From: JBOFOR01 sp051654865
Lineage (GTDB): Bacteria > Bacillota > Clostridia > Peptostreptococcales > Peptostreptococcaceae
Length of the DNA: 64,000 bases
Reading direction: 5' to 3'
NCBI GenBank assembly: GCA_051654865.1
Contig: JBOFYV010000103.1
Location: 1 to 64,000 of the forward strand
In this document: in pieces, positions 42,515-51,982 of the stretch
Numbering within the stretch: the first letter of the stretch is position 1
How the letters are laid out: every line of letters begins with the position of its first letter
Notes under the pieces: generated by a model
The model's database searches: none
What the model saw: the letters and a program-made list of their open reading frames with translations, nothing else
Told to the model about the DNA's origin: nothing
Position numbers and translations under genes: made by a program

Positions 42515-44629
42515 TTACTTTTCTTCTTTTTTCTCAACTTTTTCAGGTTTTGGTAATAATACTTTTCTAGATAAATTTACTCTTCCTTTTTCATCTATTT
42601 CAGTAACCTTTACTGTTACTTCATCACCTATGTTTAATACATCTTCTACCTTAGCTACTCTTTCATGTGCTATGTGAGATATATGAAGTAATCCTTCTTT
42701 TCCTGGAAGTATTTCAACAAACGCTCCAAAATTCATTATTCTAGTTACTTTACCTGTGTAAGTTTGTCCTACTTCAGCTTCTGCAACTATATCATTTATC
42801 ATCTTTTGCGCAAGTGCTATCATATCTGGATCTACTCCACCTATGAATACTTCTCCATCTTGTTCTATATCTATCTTAACACCAGTTTCGTCTATTATCT
42901 TAGTGATAACTTTTCCGCCTGGCCCTATTACGTCTCTTATCTTATCTGGGTTTATTGTCATTGTTATTATCTTAGGAGCATATCTAGATAACTCTGGTTT
43001 AGGCTCAGATATTGTTTTTCTCATTTCATTTAATATGTGTATTCTACCAGCTTTAGCTTGAGTTAAAGCATTTCTTAAAACTTCTTCATCTATACCAGCT
43101 ATTTTTATATCCATTTGTATAGCTGTTATACCATTTTCAGTTCCTGCAACTTTAAAGTCCATATCACCTAAGTGGTCTTCCATACCTTGTATGTCTGATA
43201 ATACAGCAACTTTGTCATCATGTTTTATAAGTCCCATTGCTATACCTGCAACCATATCTTTTATAGGTACACCTGCATCTAAAAGTGATAATGTTGATCC
43301 ACATACTGAACCTTGAGATGTAGAACCATTTGAACTTAATACTTCTGATACTACTCTTATTGCATATGGGAAATCTTCTTTTGATGGCAGTACTGGTACT
43401 AAAGCTCTTTCAGCTAAAGCTCCATGTCCTATTTCTCTTCTTCCTGGACCTCTTGATGGTCTAGCTTCACCAACACTGTATGCTGGGAAGTTGTAGTTAT
43501 GCATATATCTCTTGTTTTCTTCTTCATCAAGTCCATCTAGTATTTGTGCTTCTCCAAGTGCTCCTAATGTAGTTATAGACATTACTTGAGTTTGACCTCT
43601 TGTAAATAATCCTGAACCATGAGTTCTTGGTATAAATCCATTGTCACACCATATTGGTCTTATTTCATCTGGTTTTCTGTTGTCAGGTCTTATATTTTCA
43701 TGAACTATAAGCTTTCTAACTTCCTCTTTTATTATAGCATGTAATGTTTCTTCGATATCTCCTCCGAACTCGTCTGCTATTTCTTCGAATTTAGCAAAAG
43801 TAGCTTCTTTTACTGCATCCATTTTTTCCATTCTCTCAAGCTTTTCTATTGTCTTAACAGCATCTTTCATATTAGCAGTTGCAAATTCACGAACAGCTTT
43901 TTCTACGTCTTCGTCAATTTTATGTAATTCAACTTCTATTTTTTCTTTTCCAACAGCTGCTACTATTTCTTCTATAAAAGATACCACTGTCTTTATTTGC
44001 TCATGAGCAAATAATATAGCTTCTAACATTAAAGTATCTGGTATTTCATCTCCACCTGCTTCAACCATCATTATAGCATCTTTAGTTCCTGATACTACAA
44101 GGTGCATAGTACTCTTTTCTCTTTGTTCTGCAGTTGGATTTACTACAAATGCTCCATCAACAAGTCCTACTAAAACTGATCCTGTAGGTCCATTAAATGG
44201 TATTTCAGATATAGATAAAGCTATAGATGAACCTATCATAGCCACTATATCTGGTGTACAATCTTGATCTACTGATAATACAGTAGCAACTACTTGTACA
44301 TCATTTCTAAAACCTTTAGGGAATAAAGGTCTTATTGGTCTATCTATAAGTCTTGAAGTAAGTACTGCCTTTTCAGACGGCTTTCCTTCTCTCTTTAAGA
44401 ATCCACCTGGTATTTTACCAACTGAATATAATTTTTCTTCGTAATCAACACTTAGAGGGAAGAAATCTATTCCATCTCTAGGCTTTGCTGATTTAGATAC
44501 GTTAACCATAACCATAGTGTCACCATATCTTAGTATTGCACTTCCGCTAGCAAGTTCTGCTATTTTTCCTATTTCAACAGAAAACTCTCTTCCTGCTAAA
44601 TCCATCGTGAATATTTTATGTTCAAACAT
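42515..44629 (-). CDS. pnp: Polyribonucleotide nucleotidyltransferase (PNPase)
   Basis: A phosphorolytic 3'-5' exoribonuclease of the RNA degradosome. The 704-residue protein has two RNase PH domains (about 10-230 and 320-545) separated by a helical domain, then a KH domain (near 555-615, IRDVIGPGGKVITKI) and an S1 domain (near 620-690, GKVTRIMNFGAFVEILPGKEG, 20 residues of it). Domain order and length are those of the family and the catalytic second PH domain is intact. GAGGAGGC precedes the ATG. In Bacillus pnpA directly follows rpsO; here a DegV gene lies between them, and pnp has its own 159-base upstream region. Confidence 0.97.
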   Translation of the reverse strand: MFEHKIFTMDLAGREFSVEIGKIAELASGSAILRYGDTMVMVNVSKSAKPRDGIDFFPLSVDYEEKLYSVGKIPGGFLKREGKPSEKAVLTSRLIDRPIRPLFPKGFRNDVQVVATVLSVDQDCTPDIVAMIGSSIALSISEIPFNGPTGSVLVGLVDGAFVVNPTAEQREKSTMHLVVSGTKDAIMMVEAGGDEIPDTLMLEAILFAHEQIKTVVSFIEEIVAAVGKEKIEVELHKIDEDVEKAVREFATANMKDAVKTIEKLERMEKMDAVKEATFAKFEEIADEFGGDIEETLHAIIKEEVRKLIVHENIRPDNRKPDEIRPIWCDNGFIPRTHGSGLFTRGQTQVMSITTLGALGEAQILDGLDEEENKRYMHNYNFPAYSVGEARPSRGPGRREIGHGALAERALVPVLPSKEDFPYAIRVVSEVLSSNGSTSQGSVCGSTLSLLDAGVPIKDMVAGIAMGLIKHDDKVAVLSDIQGMEDHLGDMDFKVAGTENGITAIQMDIKIAGIDEEVLRNALTQAKAGRIHILNEMRKTISEPKPELSRYAPKIITMTINPDKIRDVIGPGGKVITKIIDETGVKIDIEQDGEVFIGGVDPDMIALAQKMINDIVAEAEVGQTYTGKVTRIMNFGAFVEILPGKEGLLHISHIAHERVAKVEDVLNIGDEVTVKVTEIDEKGRVNLSRKVLLPKPEKVEKKEEK

Positions 44630-44788
44630 TAATGCTTGCCTCCTCTTATACTAAAAACACCTTTTTCATCCTATGTATTATCTTATCAAAAATACTAGAA
44701 ATTAACAACATAAAAGTACTTGTGTTCTTAGTTATAACTGTATTTATATAAATATATTATTTACGTTTTAAAGTTAGTTTAATCATAA

Positions 44789-45637
44789 TCAGTCAGAACA
44801 ACTTATGGCAAGTATATCTGGTCCTGTATGAGAGCAAATACATGCTCCTCCTCTTGCAAATAATATTTGTTTAGCTTTAATTCTTGTTTCGACTTCTTTT
44901 TTTAGTTTTTGGAATTCATTATAATTGTCTCCACATCCTATAGTTATTACCTTGTCTTCTAAGTTACCATCATTCATTTCTAAGATTAGGTCTACAAGCC
45001 TAGTTACTAAATGTTTGTTCCCTCTAACCTTCTCTATTAATTTAGCTTCTCCATTTGGAAAAGAAAATATAGGTTTTAAATTTAGCATATTTCCGATTAT
45101 TGCAGTAGTAACTGACACTCTTCCACTTTTCTTTAGATATTCAAGTGTACTAGGTGCAAAAAGTAAAGTTACACTTTCTCTCATATTTTCTAGAGCTTTT
45201 ATTATGTTTTTACTATCTAAATTTTGTTCAATCAATTCACACGCTTTTATAACGAACTGTGCACTACCTAAAGATAAACTTAAAGTATCAAATATATGTA
45301 TTTTATCTTTATTATCTTCAATATCATTTTTTGCAAGTACTGCACTTTGGTATGTTCCTGATGACTTTGATGAGCCATTTATACATATTATTTCATAACC
45401 TTCATTTAAATATTTATTAAAAACTTCACTAAATTGTATGTATGTCGCCTGAGATGTTTTAGGTAATATGTCACTACTTTTTAGAAGTTTGTAATAATCT
45501 GGCTTTGTCATATCTATTCCATCTTTGTACTCTTTTTCTTCATGTATTATAGTTAAAGGTACAATTTCAATATAATCTTTGTTTTGTATCTCCTCTGGGA
45601 TATCACATAAACTATCACATATTAATTTTATTTTCAA
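44789..45637 (-). CDS. DegV-family fatty-acid-binding protein
   Basis: A 282-residue DegV-fold protein. Members bind a fatty acid in the cleft between their two domains and, as FakB, present it to the kinase FakA. The N-terminal IKLICDSLCDIPEE, the SQATYIQF motif near 75, the NGSSKSSGTYQSA loop near 95 and HTGPDILAI at the C-terminus fit the family. The in-frame GTG three codons upstream forms part of the ribosome binding site GAGGTG, so the TTG at 45637 is chosen. It lies between rpsO and pnp. Whether it acts with a FakA encoded elsewhere is unknown. Confidence 0.88.
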   Translation of the reverse strand: MKIKLICDSLCDIPEEIQNKDYIEIVPLTIIHEEKEYKDGIDMTKPDYYKLLKSSDILPKTSQATYIQFSEVFNKYLNEGYEIICINGSSKSSGTYQSAVLAKNDIEDNKDKIHIFDTLSLSLGSAQFVIKACELIEQNLDSKNIIKALENMRESVTLLFAPSTLEYLKKSGRVSVTTAIIGNMLNLKPIFSFPNGEAKLIEKVRGNKHLVTRLVDLILEMNDGNLEDKVITIGCGDNYNEFQKLKKEVETRIKAKQILFARGGACICSHTGPDILAISCSD

Positions 45638-45744
45638 ATTAATCACCTCTATATGTGTTTTCGACTTAACTATGTATAATTCCTTTTAATTTTTATAATC
45701 TACCTTCTAAAAATTAACTTCTATTGTATAACCACTTTGTACGT

Positions 45745-45769
45745 AAAAAAGCAGGTATAACATACCTGC
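45745..45769 (-). terminator. Intrinsic terminator of rpsO
   Basis: GCAGGTAT-AAC-ATACCTGC is followed by six T on the minus strand, about 20 bases after the rpsO stop. Confidence 0.88.
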
Positions 45770-45790
45770 TTTAAACATAAAGTAATTTAA

Positions 45791-46045
45791 TTACTTTCTT
45801 AATCCTAACTTAGCTATTAACGCTCTGTATCCTTCTAAGTCTCTATCCTTTAAGTAAGCTAATAAGTTTCTTCTCTTACCAACCATCTTTAATAATCCTC
45901 TTCTTGAGTGGTGATCTTTCTTGTGAGTCTTTAAGTGATCGTTTAATTCGTTTATTCTAGCTGTTAATAAAGCTATTTGTACTTCTGGAGAACCTGTATC
46001 TCCTTCTTTTCTTCCGAATTCTGCTATTATTTGAGTCTTGTTCAT
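45791..46045 (-). CDS. rpsO: Ribosomal protein uS15
   Basis: A small-subunit ribosomal protein that binds 16S rRNA early in assembly. The 84-residue sequence contains the uS15 signature (LKTHKKDHHSRRGLLKMVGK, followed by RRNLLAYLK) and DTGSPEVQIALLTARINEL. An in-frame start five codons upstream overlaps the ribosome binding site TGGAGG, so the ATG at 46045 is used. uS15 genes are often autoregulated through a leader structure, and a hairpin is present in this leader. A terminator follows directly. Confidence 0.97.
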   Translation of the reverse strand: MNKTQIIAEFGRKEGDTGSPEVQIALLTARINELNDHLKTHKKDHHSRRGLLKMVGKRRNLLAYLKDRDLEGYRALIAKLGLRK

Positions 46046-46084
46046 TGTGTTTACCTCCATTATTTTATAATCGCCTATTACTAA

Positions 46085-46108
46085 GCATTGATTGGAGTCA
46101 TCTAATGC
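46085..46108 (-). promoter_or_regulatory. Hairpin in the rpsO leader, possible S15 autoregulatory element
   Basis: On the minus strand GCATT and AATGC enclose GAT-GACTCCA-ATC, an 8-bp interrupted stem about 40 bases before the rpsO start. S15 leaders in several bacteria bind S15; this one is not an evident match to a described class. Confidence 0.3.
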
Positions 46109-46159
46109 CGAGTAAAGGTTAAATGTTAATTAAAAAGCTTGTCTTAATTAACTACTTAT

Positions 46160-47104
46160 TTATCTTATCATATATTCTATGTTTTTGCAAATATACTTTT
46201 GATATACGTAAAAGGTATCTTTTGTTAATTGATTCTTTAATTCTTCTATAGATGAAAACTTCTTTTCATCACGAATTCTTTCAATAAATTCTATTTTTAT
46301 AATTTCTCCATATATATCTTTATTAAATTCTAGTATATTTGTTTCAATAGATAATTTTTGACCATTTACCGTTGGATTATACCCTATATTTGTTGCACCA
46401 TAATACACTTCATCATCTAAGTATACTTTAGTTGCATATATTCCACCTTTAGGTATAATTAAATCCTCATTTATATCTATATTAGCAGTAGGAAAACCAA
46501 TTGTTCTTCCTAGTTTTTTAGAATGTATTACTTTTCCACTTAGTTCATAAGTATATCCTAAATAATCATCAACTTCACATACTCTGCCTCTAAGAATTAA
46601 GTCTCTTATAAGAGTGCTACTAACCCTTTGTCCATTTATTTTTATAGGTTTGACTACTTCTAGTTCAAATCCAAACTCAGAACTTAAATCTCTTAATACT
46701 GTTGTGTTACCTTCTTTATTTTTAGCAAAATTAAAATCATAGCCCACTATTACCTTTTGTGCATTTAACTTTGATACTAAAATATCTTTTATAAAATCAT
46801 AGGCAGATATTTTAGTCATATATTCATCAAAAGGAACATTAATTACATAATCTGCACCTAATGCCTTTAATCTTTTAATTTTTTCTTCATTAGTAACAAT
46901 ATTTTTTACTGCATTTGGTACAAAGTAATTAGCCGGATGATTTTCAAATGTAAATACTACACTTTTTACATTGTTTAATTTTGCATATTCTATAGCTTTT
47001 TTTATAAGTACTTGATGCCCCTTATGAGGACCATCAAAGTTACCTATTGTAACAACACTTTTTTCTATATTATTTATTTTATTTATACATTTTACAGTAG
47101 TCAT
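46160..47104 (-). CDS. ribF: Bifunctional riboflavin kinase / FAD synthetase
   Basis: Converts riboflavin to FMN and FMN to FAD. The 314-residue protein has an N-terminal adenylyltransferase domain with GNFDGPHKGHQVLI near 22 (HxGH-type motif) and the downstream SSTLIR motif near 160. The C-terminal riboflavin kinase domain carries GRTIGFPTANI near 200 (the PTAN motif). Length is normal and both active sites appear complete. It follows truB by 26 bases, in the same order as in many Firmicutes, and is the last gene of the rimP-to-ribF transcription unit. Confidence 0.95.
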   Translation of the reverse strand: MTTVKCINKINNIEKSVVTIGNFDGPHKGHQVLIKKAIEYAKLNNVKSVVFTFENHPANYFVPNAVKNIVTNEEKIKRLKALGADYVINVPFDEYMTKISAYDFIKDILVSKLNAQKVIVGYDFNFAKNKEGNTTVLRDLSSEFGFELEVVKPIKINGQRVSSTLIRDLILRGRVCEVDDYLGYTYELSGKVIHSKKLGRTIGFPTANIDINEDLIIPKGGIYATKVYLDDEVYYGATNIGYNPTVNGQKLSIETNILEFNKDIYGEIIKIEFIERIRDEKKFSSIEELKNQLTKDTFYVYQKYICKNIEYMIR

Positions 47105-47130
47105 AGCAATTTCCCCATTAAAGTTATAAT

Positions 47131-48039
47131 TTATACTATAAATAGTTTATCACTTTTTACACTAGTAATGTTATTTTTTCTCATTAATTTTCCAGTTCCT
47201 AAAAATTCTTTTTCACTATAAACTCTTACAAACTCGTCATTTTCATTAAAATCTTTTTTTATGAATCTTCTTTCATCTATGATTCCACCATTTATATAGT
47301 ATTTCAGAGCATTCTCACTTAGTACTATACTATTAAAATTATTTAATACATAGTCAATATCATATAAATGTTCATCTAGTGTATTATTATCACTGAATTC
47401 TTTTAACTCTTCTAATGTAATACCATTTTCTAAGTTAAATCTGCCTGAAGAAGTTCTAAGTAAAAATGACATATGACCTCCACAGCCAAGTGCCTTTCCT
47501 ACATCGTAACATATGCTCCTTACATATGTTCCTTTAGAACATTTTACATAAAACATTATCTTCTCTTCATTTATGCTAAGTACATTTAGTTCTTTAATAT
47601 TAACAGGTCTTGATTTTATAGTAATCTCATCAGCTCTACCGCTTCTGACTAAATCACACATTCTTTTTCCATTTACTTTTAGAGCAGAATAAATCGGTGG
47701 TAATTGATCAATTTCTCCTCTTTGAGTATCAAAAGCTTTTTCGATTTCTTCTTTAGTAAATTTAAAACCATCGACTCTTTCTAATATTTCTCCAGATGAA
47801 TCATATGTATCTGTATTTATTCCAAGAGTTAATTCACAAATATATGATTTATCTTTATTTAGTATAAGTTCACTTACTTTAGTGGCTTTTCCTATGCATA
47901 TAGGTAATACCCCTGATGCGTCTGGATCAAGGGTACCTGTGTGGCCTACTTTTTTTGTATTTAATATCTTCCTTACAGCACTTACCACATCATGCGATGT
48001 CATTCCTGTAGGTTTTATTATGTTTACTATTTTATTCAT
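47131..48039 (-). CDS. truB: tRNA pseudouridine(55) synthase
   Basis: Isomerises U55 in the T-loop of tRNAs. The 302-residue protein has the catalytic region HTGTLDPDASGVLPICIG near 35 with the nucleophilic Asp, the KSYICELTLG strand, QLPPIYSALKVNGKR near 110 and GTYVRSICYDVG near 165. A PUA-like C-terminal region is present. AAGGTG is followed six bases later by the ATG at 48039, which is preferred to a GTG lying inside that site. It sits between nrnA and ribF in a tight minus-strand operon. Confidence 0.96.
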   Translation of the reverse strand: MNKIVNIIKPTGMTSHDVVSAVRKILNTKKVGHTGTLDPDASGVLPICIGKATKVSELILNKDKSYICELTLGINTDTYDSSGEILERVDGFKFTKEEIEKAFDTQRGEIDQLPPIYSALKVNGKRMCDLVRSGRADEITIKSRPVNIKELNVLSINEEKIMFYVKCSKGTYVRSICYDVGKALGCGGHMSFLLRTSSGRFNLENGITLEELKEFSDNNTLDEHLYDIDYVLNNFNSIVLSENALKYYINGGIIDERRFIKKDFNENDEFVRVYSEKEFLGTGKLMRKNNITSVKSDKLFIV

Positions 48040-48049
48040 CTGTATCACC

Positions 48050-49024
48050 TTAGATTGATTTTAGCACTTCTTCTAGTACCATTTTCTTCGCATTCTCTAC
48101 ACTATCATAAATAGTACATCCTGCTGCCCTTATATGGCCACCGCCATTGAATTTTTTAGCAATTTCACTAACATCAACATAATTTTTTGATCTTAAGCTT
48201 ATCTTAACTTCATTTTCTTTCTTTTCTTTAATAAGTATCCCTACTTCTACACCTTCTATATCTCTAGTGTAACTTGTTATTCCATCTACATCATTAAAAC
48301 TTATTACATTTCTCTTTAGCATTTCTTTAGTTACTGTGATGCTAGCAACTTTAGTTCCTACAATATCTAAAGTGTTTAATGCTTCTCCTAATAATTTATA
48401 ATAATTGTATGGATTACTTTGGAATACATTTTGAATTATTTCATTTCTTTTCGCACCAAGGATTAATAAATCTTTAGCCATTTCAAAACTACTTGGATGA
48501 GTACTTGAATAAGCAAAATTCCCTGTATCAGTAACAAGACCTGTATAAAGACATGTTGCTGTCTTTTCGTCTATAAGATCTAAGTTTTCCTTTTCATTAA
48601 ATCTTTTTAGTAGGTTGTATACTAATTCACATGTCGATGAAGCTTCTATATCTATATAGTTAAAATCACCATAGTAGTCATTACTTGCATGGTGGTCAAT
48701 ACATACTATTTTATTTGCGTTATTTATAATTTGTTCATCTACACATATTCTACGCTTATCCCCACAATCTAGAGCTATTATACTGTAGCTTTCTTCTTTA
48801 AATTCTTCTGATCTTAATATATTTATACCTTCTAGTAAAAATTTTAAGTTTTGTGGAGAATTATCATCAAGAACGTAGAAAACGTTTTTACCTAATTTAA
48901 TTAAAGAGTAGTATATAGAAAGAGTTGAGCCTATATTGTCCCCATCAGGACTAATATGAGAAGTAACGACAAAGTCGTTACTTCCATTTATAAATTCAAT
49001 AATATTATCAATATTATTGATCAT
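48050..49024 (-). CDS. nrnA: DHH/DHHA1 phosphoesterase, NrnA-type oligoribonuclease/pAp phosphatase
   Basis: Degrades short RNA oligonucleotides (nanoRNA, pGpG) and often 3'-phosphoadenosine 5'-phosphate. The 324-residue protein has an N-terminal DHH domain with SHISPDGDNIGS near 20, ALDCGDKRR near 80 and CIDHHASNDYYGD near 105. The C-terminal DHHA1 domain has the RNA-binding GGGHIRAAG near 298. The ATG at 49024 lies inside the 3' end of rbfA (11-base overlap), so translation is coupled. The family member NrnA/YtqI is the closest by length and motif spacing. Confidence 0.92.
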   Translation of the reverse strand: MINNIDNIIEFINGSNDFVVTSHISPDGDNIGSTLSIYYSLIKLGKNVFYVLDDNSPQNLKFLLEGINILRSEEFKEESYSIIALDCGDKRRICVDEQIINNANKIVCIDHHASNDYYGDFNYIDIEASSTCELVYNLLKRFNEKENLDLIDEKTATCLYTGLVTDTGNFAYSSTHPSSFEMAKDLLILGAKRNEIIQNVFQSNPYNYYKLLGEALNTLDIVGTKVASITVTKEMLKRNVISFNDVDGITSYTRDIEGVEVGILIKEKKENEVKISLRSKNYVDVSEIAKKFNGGGHIRAAGCTIYDSVENAKKMVLEEVLKSI

Positions 49025-49397
49025 ACTCTTCATCCTCTAAATCAGATGCAGTCATACCTTCATTAACTTTTTTAATTAAATCAGACATATACATACCATT
49101 CTTTATAGAATCATCTACTTTAAATATTATTTGTGGTGTGTGTCTAAGCTTTACATTTCTACTTACTTCTCTTCTTATATAACTTACTGCACTTTTTAAA
49201 CCTAAAAGTGTAGATTCTTCATCTCCACCTAATATACTTACATATACATAAGCATAACTTAAGTCATTTGTAACTTCTACATCTGTAACACTAACCATAG
49301 ATGTTATTCTAGGGTCTTTTATTCCACTTATAAGCATAGTACTTACAACTTTTCTTATTTCTTCTGCTATTCTTCTTGTTCTGTTATATGATGCCAT
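49014..49397 (-). CDS. rbfA: Ribosome-binding factor A
   Basis: Helps mature the 5' end of 16S rRNA and the small subunit. The 127-residue single KH-like domain begins MASYNRTRRIAEEIRK and contains DPRITSMVSVTDVEVTNDL and the C-terminal RHTPQIIFKVDDSIKNG, all typical. GAGGTC precedes the ATG. It is located between infB and nrnA as in many Firmicutes and overlaps nrnA. Confidence 0.96.
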   Translation of the reverse strand: MASYNRTRRIAEEIRKVVSTMLISGIKDPRITSMVSVTDVEVTNDLSYAYVYVSILGGDEESTLLGLKSAVSYIRREVSRNVKLRHTPQIIFKVDDSIKNGMYMSDLIKKVNEGMTASDLEDEEYDQ

Positions 49398-49421
49398 AAA
49401 TATCGACCTCTTTTATATCAA

Positions 49422-51365
49422 TTATAATTTTCTTTCTATTTCTTTAGTTATATACGCTTCTATTATGTCGCCTTCTTTTATGTCATTGTAGTTTACGAAA
49501 CTCATACCACATTCATAACCATGGTTAACTTCTTTAACATCATCTTTGAATCTCTTTAATGCTGCTAATTGTCCTTCATGTATTATAAATCCATCTCTAA
49601 CTATTCTAACCTTAGATCCTCTGAATATCTTACCACTTAATACATAACATCCAGCGATTGTTCCAACACCTGATAACTTGAATGTTTCTCTAACTTCAGC
49701 TTTACCAGTATCTTCATCTCTGAATTCTGGGTCTAACATACCAACCATAGCTGCTTGAACATCTTCTATAGCTTTATATATTATAGTGTATGTTCTTACA
49801 TCTACACCTTCTTTTTTAGCTAAAACTTCAGCACTTGGAACTGGTCTTACGTTAAATCCTATTATTATAGCATTAGATGCAGTTGATAACATTATATCTG
49901 ATTCAGTTATAGCTCCAACACCACCATGTATTACTCTAACAGCTACTTCTTCGTTAGATAATTTTTCAAGTGATTGCTTAACAGCTTGAACAGAACCTTG
50001 AACATCTGCTTTAACTATTATTGGTAATTCTTTAACTTCAGCATCTCCCATTTGTGAGAAGAAATCATCAAGTGACATTCTTTGGTTAGATTTTAGCATT
50101 TCTTCTCTAGCCATTTGTTGTCTCTTATCAGCTATTATTCTTGCAGCCTTATCATTTGGAACTGCAACAACTTGGTCTCCACCTTGTGGAACTTCTGATA
50201 ATCCTAATATTTCTACTGCAGTAGAAGGTCCTGCAACTTTAACTCTCTTTCCTTTAGAGTTTATCATCGCTCTAACTTTACCACTAGCAGTTCCAGCAAC
50301 TATTGGGTCACCAACGTTTAGTGTTCCACCTTGAACTAGTACTGTAGCAACTGGTCCTCTTCCTTTGTCAAGTTCTGCTTCTATAACAGTACCAACAGCT
50401 CTCTTTTTAGGGTTAGCTTTTAATTCTGCCATTTCTGCAACTAAAAGAACCATTTCAAGTAAAGTATCTATACCTTCTCTTTTTAATGCTGATACTGGAA
50501 CTGATATTACATCTCCACCCCAATCTTCAACTAATAATCCTTGGTCAGCTAACTCTTGCTTAACTCTATCAGGATTTGCTCCTGGCTTATCTATTTTGTT
50601 TATAGCAACTATCAGTGGTACTTCAGCAGCTTTAGCATGGTTTATCGCTTCTACTGTTTGAGGCATTATACCGTCATCTGCAGCAACAACTAATATTGCC
50701 ATATCCGTTACTTGTGCTCCTCTAGCTCTCATAGATGTGAAAGCTTCATGTCCTGGAGTATCTAAGAATACTACTTTTTCTCCATTCACCATAACTTCAG
50801 AAGCACCTATATGTTGAGTTATTCCTCCTGCTTCGCTTGAAGTTACGTTAGTTTGTCTTATAGCATCTAATAAAGATGTTTTACCGTGGTCAACGTGTCC
50901 CATTACAGTAACAACTGGAGGTCTTTTTACTAAGTCCTCTTCTTTATCTTCTTCTATATCCATTAAAGTATCTATTGCTTCTAATTCTTCTTCATCTGTT
51001 TCTGAACCTTCAACTAATGTGAATCCATAATCAGTTGCAACAAGTGAAGCTATTTCAAGGCTTATTTCTTGGTTTATAGATGCCATAGTTCCCATTTTCA
51101 TAAGCTTCATTATTATTTCAGATGCAGATTTTTCTAATTTAGTAGCTAAATCTTGAACTGTAACTTTTCCATCTACTGTTATAGTTGGTCCACTAGTTGC
51201 AGCTACTTCATCTTTTAATATTTCCATTGCTAATTCTAATTCATCAGCTTCTAATTCTGAATTTTCATTTTCAACGTTTATATCTAATTCTCTTAACTTT
51301 GATATAATGTCGTCATTTGACATATTTAATTCTTTCGCTATTTGGTATACTCTTGTTTTTGACAC
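49422..51365 (-). CDS. infB: Translation initiation factor IF-2
   Basis: A GTPase that places initiator tRNA on the small subunit. The 647-residue protein has two short N-terminal helical IF2_N motifs (MSKTRVYQIAKELNM and VTVQDLATKLEKSASEII). The G domain carries GHVDHGKT near 157, DTPGHEAF near 203 and NKID near 257. Domains II, III and the C-terminal fMet-tRNA-binding domain complete it. The N-terminal region is short, as usual for clostridia. The start is a GTG at 51365 after GGGGGTGATCTT. It lies 14 bases after ylxQ, inside the nusA operon. Confidence 0.97.
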   Translation of the reverse strand: MSKTRVYQIAKELNMSNDDIISKLRELDINVENENSELEADELELAMEILKDEVAATSGPTITVDGKVTVQDLATKLEKSASEIIMKLMKMGTMASINQEISLEIASLVATDYGFTLVEGSETDEEELEAIDTLMDIEEDKEEDLVKRPPVVTVMGHVDHGKTSLLDAIRQTNVTSSEAGGITQHIGASEVMVNGEKVVFLDTPGHEAFTSMRARGAQVTDMAILVVAADDGIMPQTVEAINHAKAAEVPLIVAINKIDKPGANPDRVKQELADQGLLVEDWGGDVISVPVSALKREGIDTLLEMVLLVAEMAELKANPKKRAVGTVIEAELDKGRGPVATVLVQGGTLNVGDPIVAGTASGKVRAMINSKGKRVKVAGPSTAVEILGLSEVPQGGDQVVAVPNDKAARIIADKRQQMAREEMLKSNQRMSLDDFFSQMGDAEVKELPIIVKADVQGSVQAVKQSLEKLSNEEVAVRVIHGGVGAITESDIMLSTASNAIIIGFNVRPVPSAEVLAKKEGVDVRTYTIIYKAIEDVQAAMVGMLDPEFRDEDTGKAEVRETFKLSGVGTIAGCYVLSGKIFRGSKVRIVRDGFIIHEGQLAALKRFKDDVKEVNHGYECGMSFVNYNDIKEGDIIEAYITKEIERKL

Positions 51366-51379
51366 AAGATCACCCCCTA

Positions 51380-51700
51380 TTATATTTTTGGTGTTTCCAT
51401 TAGTTCTATTATTTTATTGGCAAAGTTCATATCCTTGATGCCCATTGCAGCTCTTGGAGCTTTTCCTATAGCCAATCCTAATTGTAATTTAGTTGAGAAA
51501 TATATGTATGGTATATTTCTATATGATGACTTATCTTTGAATAGTTTTTTAGTATTATTTGAAGCATCTTCTGCCACTATAACTAATTTAACATTCCCTC
51601 TTTTTAGTTCAAGTAGTGTAGAGTCATCTCCTGACACTATTTTGCCAGCTCTTGTTGCTAGACCTAAAAATGAGTATATCTTTTCTTCATTAGTCTTCAT
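51380..51700 (-). CDS. ylxQ: L7Ae/L30e-family ribosome-associated protein (YlxQ)
   Basis: A 106-residue kink-turn RNA-binding-fold protein of the L7Ae/L30e/S12e group. Typical are YSFLGLATRAGKIVSGDD at the N-terminus, LVIVAEDASNNTKKLF in the middle and LGLAIGKAPRAAMGI near the end. It lies between rnpM and infB as in Bacillus, where its role is still unclear. The reading frame overlaps the end of rnpM by 11 bases when started at the ATG at 51700, which has AAAGGAG about nine bases upstream; an earlier TTG lies too close to that site. Confidence 0.9.
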   Translation of the reverse strand: MKTNEEKIYSFLGLATRAGKIVSGDDSTLLELKRGNVKLVIVAEDASNNTKKLFKDKSSYRNIPYIYFSTKLQLGLAIGKAPRAAMGIKDMNFANKIIELMETPKI

Positions 51701-51962
51701 AGCTTTCAAGCTCCTTTAGTAGTTTTTCATATACATTGTCTGGTACTTCTAGTTTGAATGCTCTATTTAATGCTTTTGTTTTTATAGCTTTTTTTAAACA
51801 TTCCACGTCTTTGCAGATATATGCACCCCTACCATTTGCTTTTCCAGTCGGGTCTAAGAATATTTCACCTTCTTTAGTTTTTACTATTCTTATTAAACCT
51901 TTTTTAGAGTCTCTTTCTTGACAAGCTATGCACTTTCTTTGAGGAATCTTTTTTTGTTTCAA
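51690..51962 (-). CDS. rnpM: RNase P modulator RnpM (YlxR)
   Basis: A 90-residue basic protein with the YlxR fold. Diagnostic segments are PQRKCIACQERDSKKGLIRI with its CxxC, DPTGKANGRGAYIC near 43, and a charged helical C-terminus. YlxR has been shown in Bacillus to bind RNase P RNA and modulate RNase P, hence the name RnpM. GAGGGG precedes the ATG. It follows nusA by 20 bases and overlaps ylxQ, within the rimP-nusA operon. Confidence 0.92.
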   Translation of the reverse strand: MKQKKIPQRKCIACQERDSKKGLIRIVKTKEGEIFLDPTGKANGRGAYICKDVECLKKAIKTKALNRAFKLEVPDNVYEKLLKELESYED

Positions 51963-51982
51963 ACAACACCCCTCCTTTATTA

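Noticed and set aside
42764..43061. Two plus-strand ORFs opposite pnp
   Set aside because: Antisense frames inside the KH/S1-encoding part of pnp with no promoter or ribosome binding site.
44925..45398. 157-codon plus-strand ORF opposite degV
   Set aside because: It lies wholly within the degV gene on the other strand, has no ribosome binding site and reads like an out-of-frame translation rich in Ser, Phe and Leu.
50365..50661. 98-codon plus-strand ORF inside infB
   Set aside because: Antisense shadow of a highly conserved gene; composition (Ser/Thr/Ala-rich) is typical for the complement of Clostridium coding DNA and no start signal is present.
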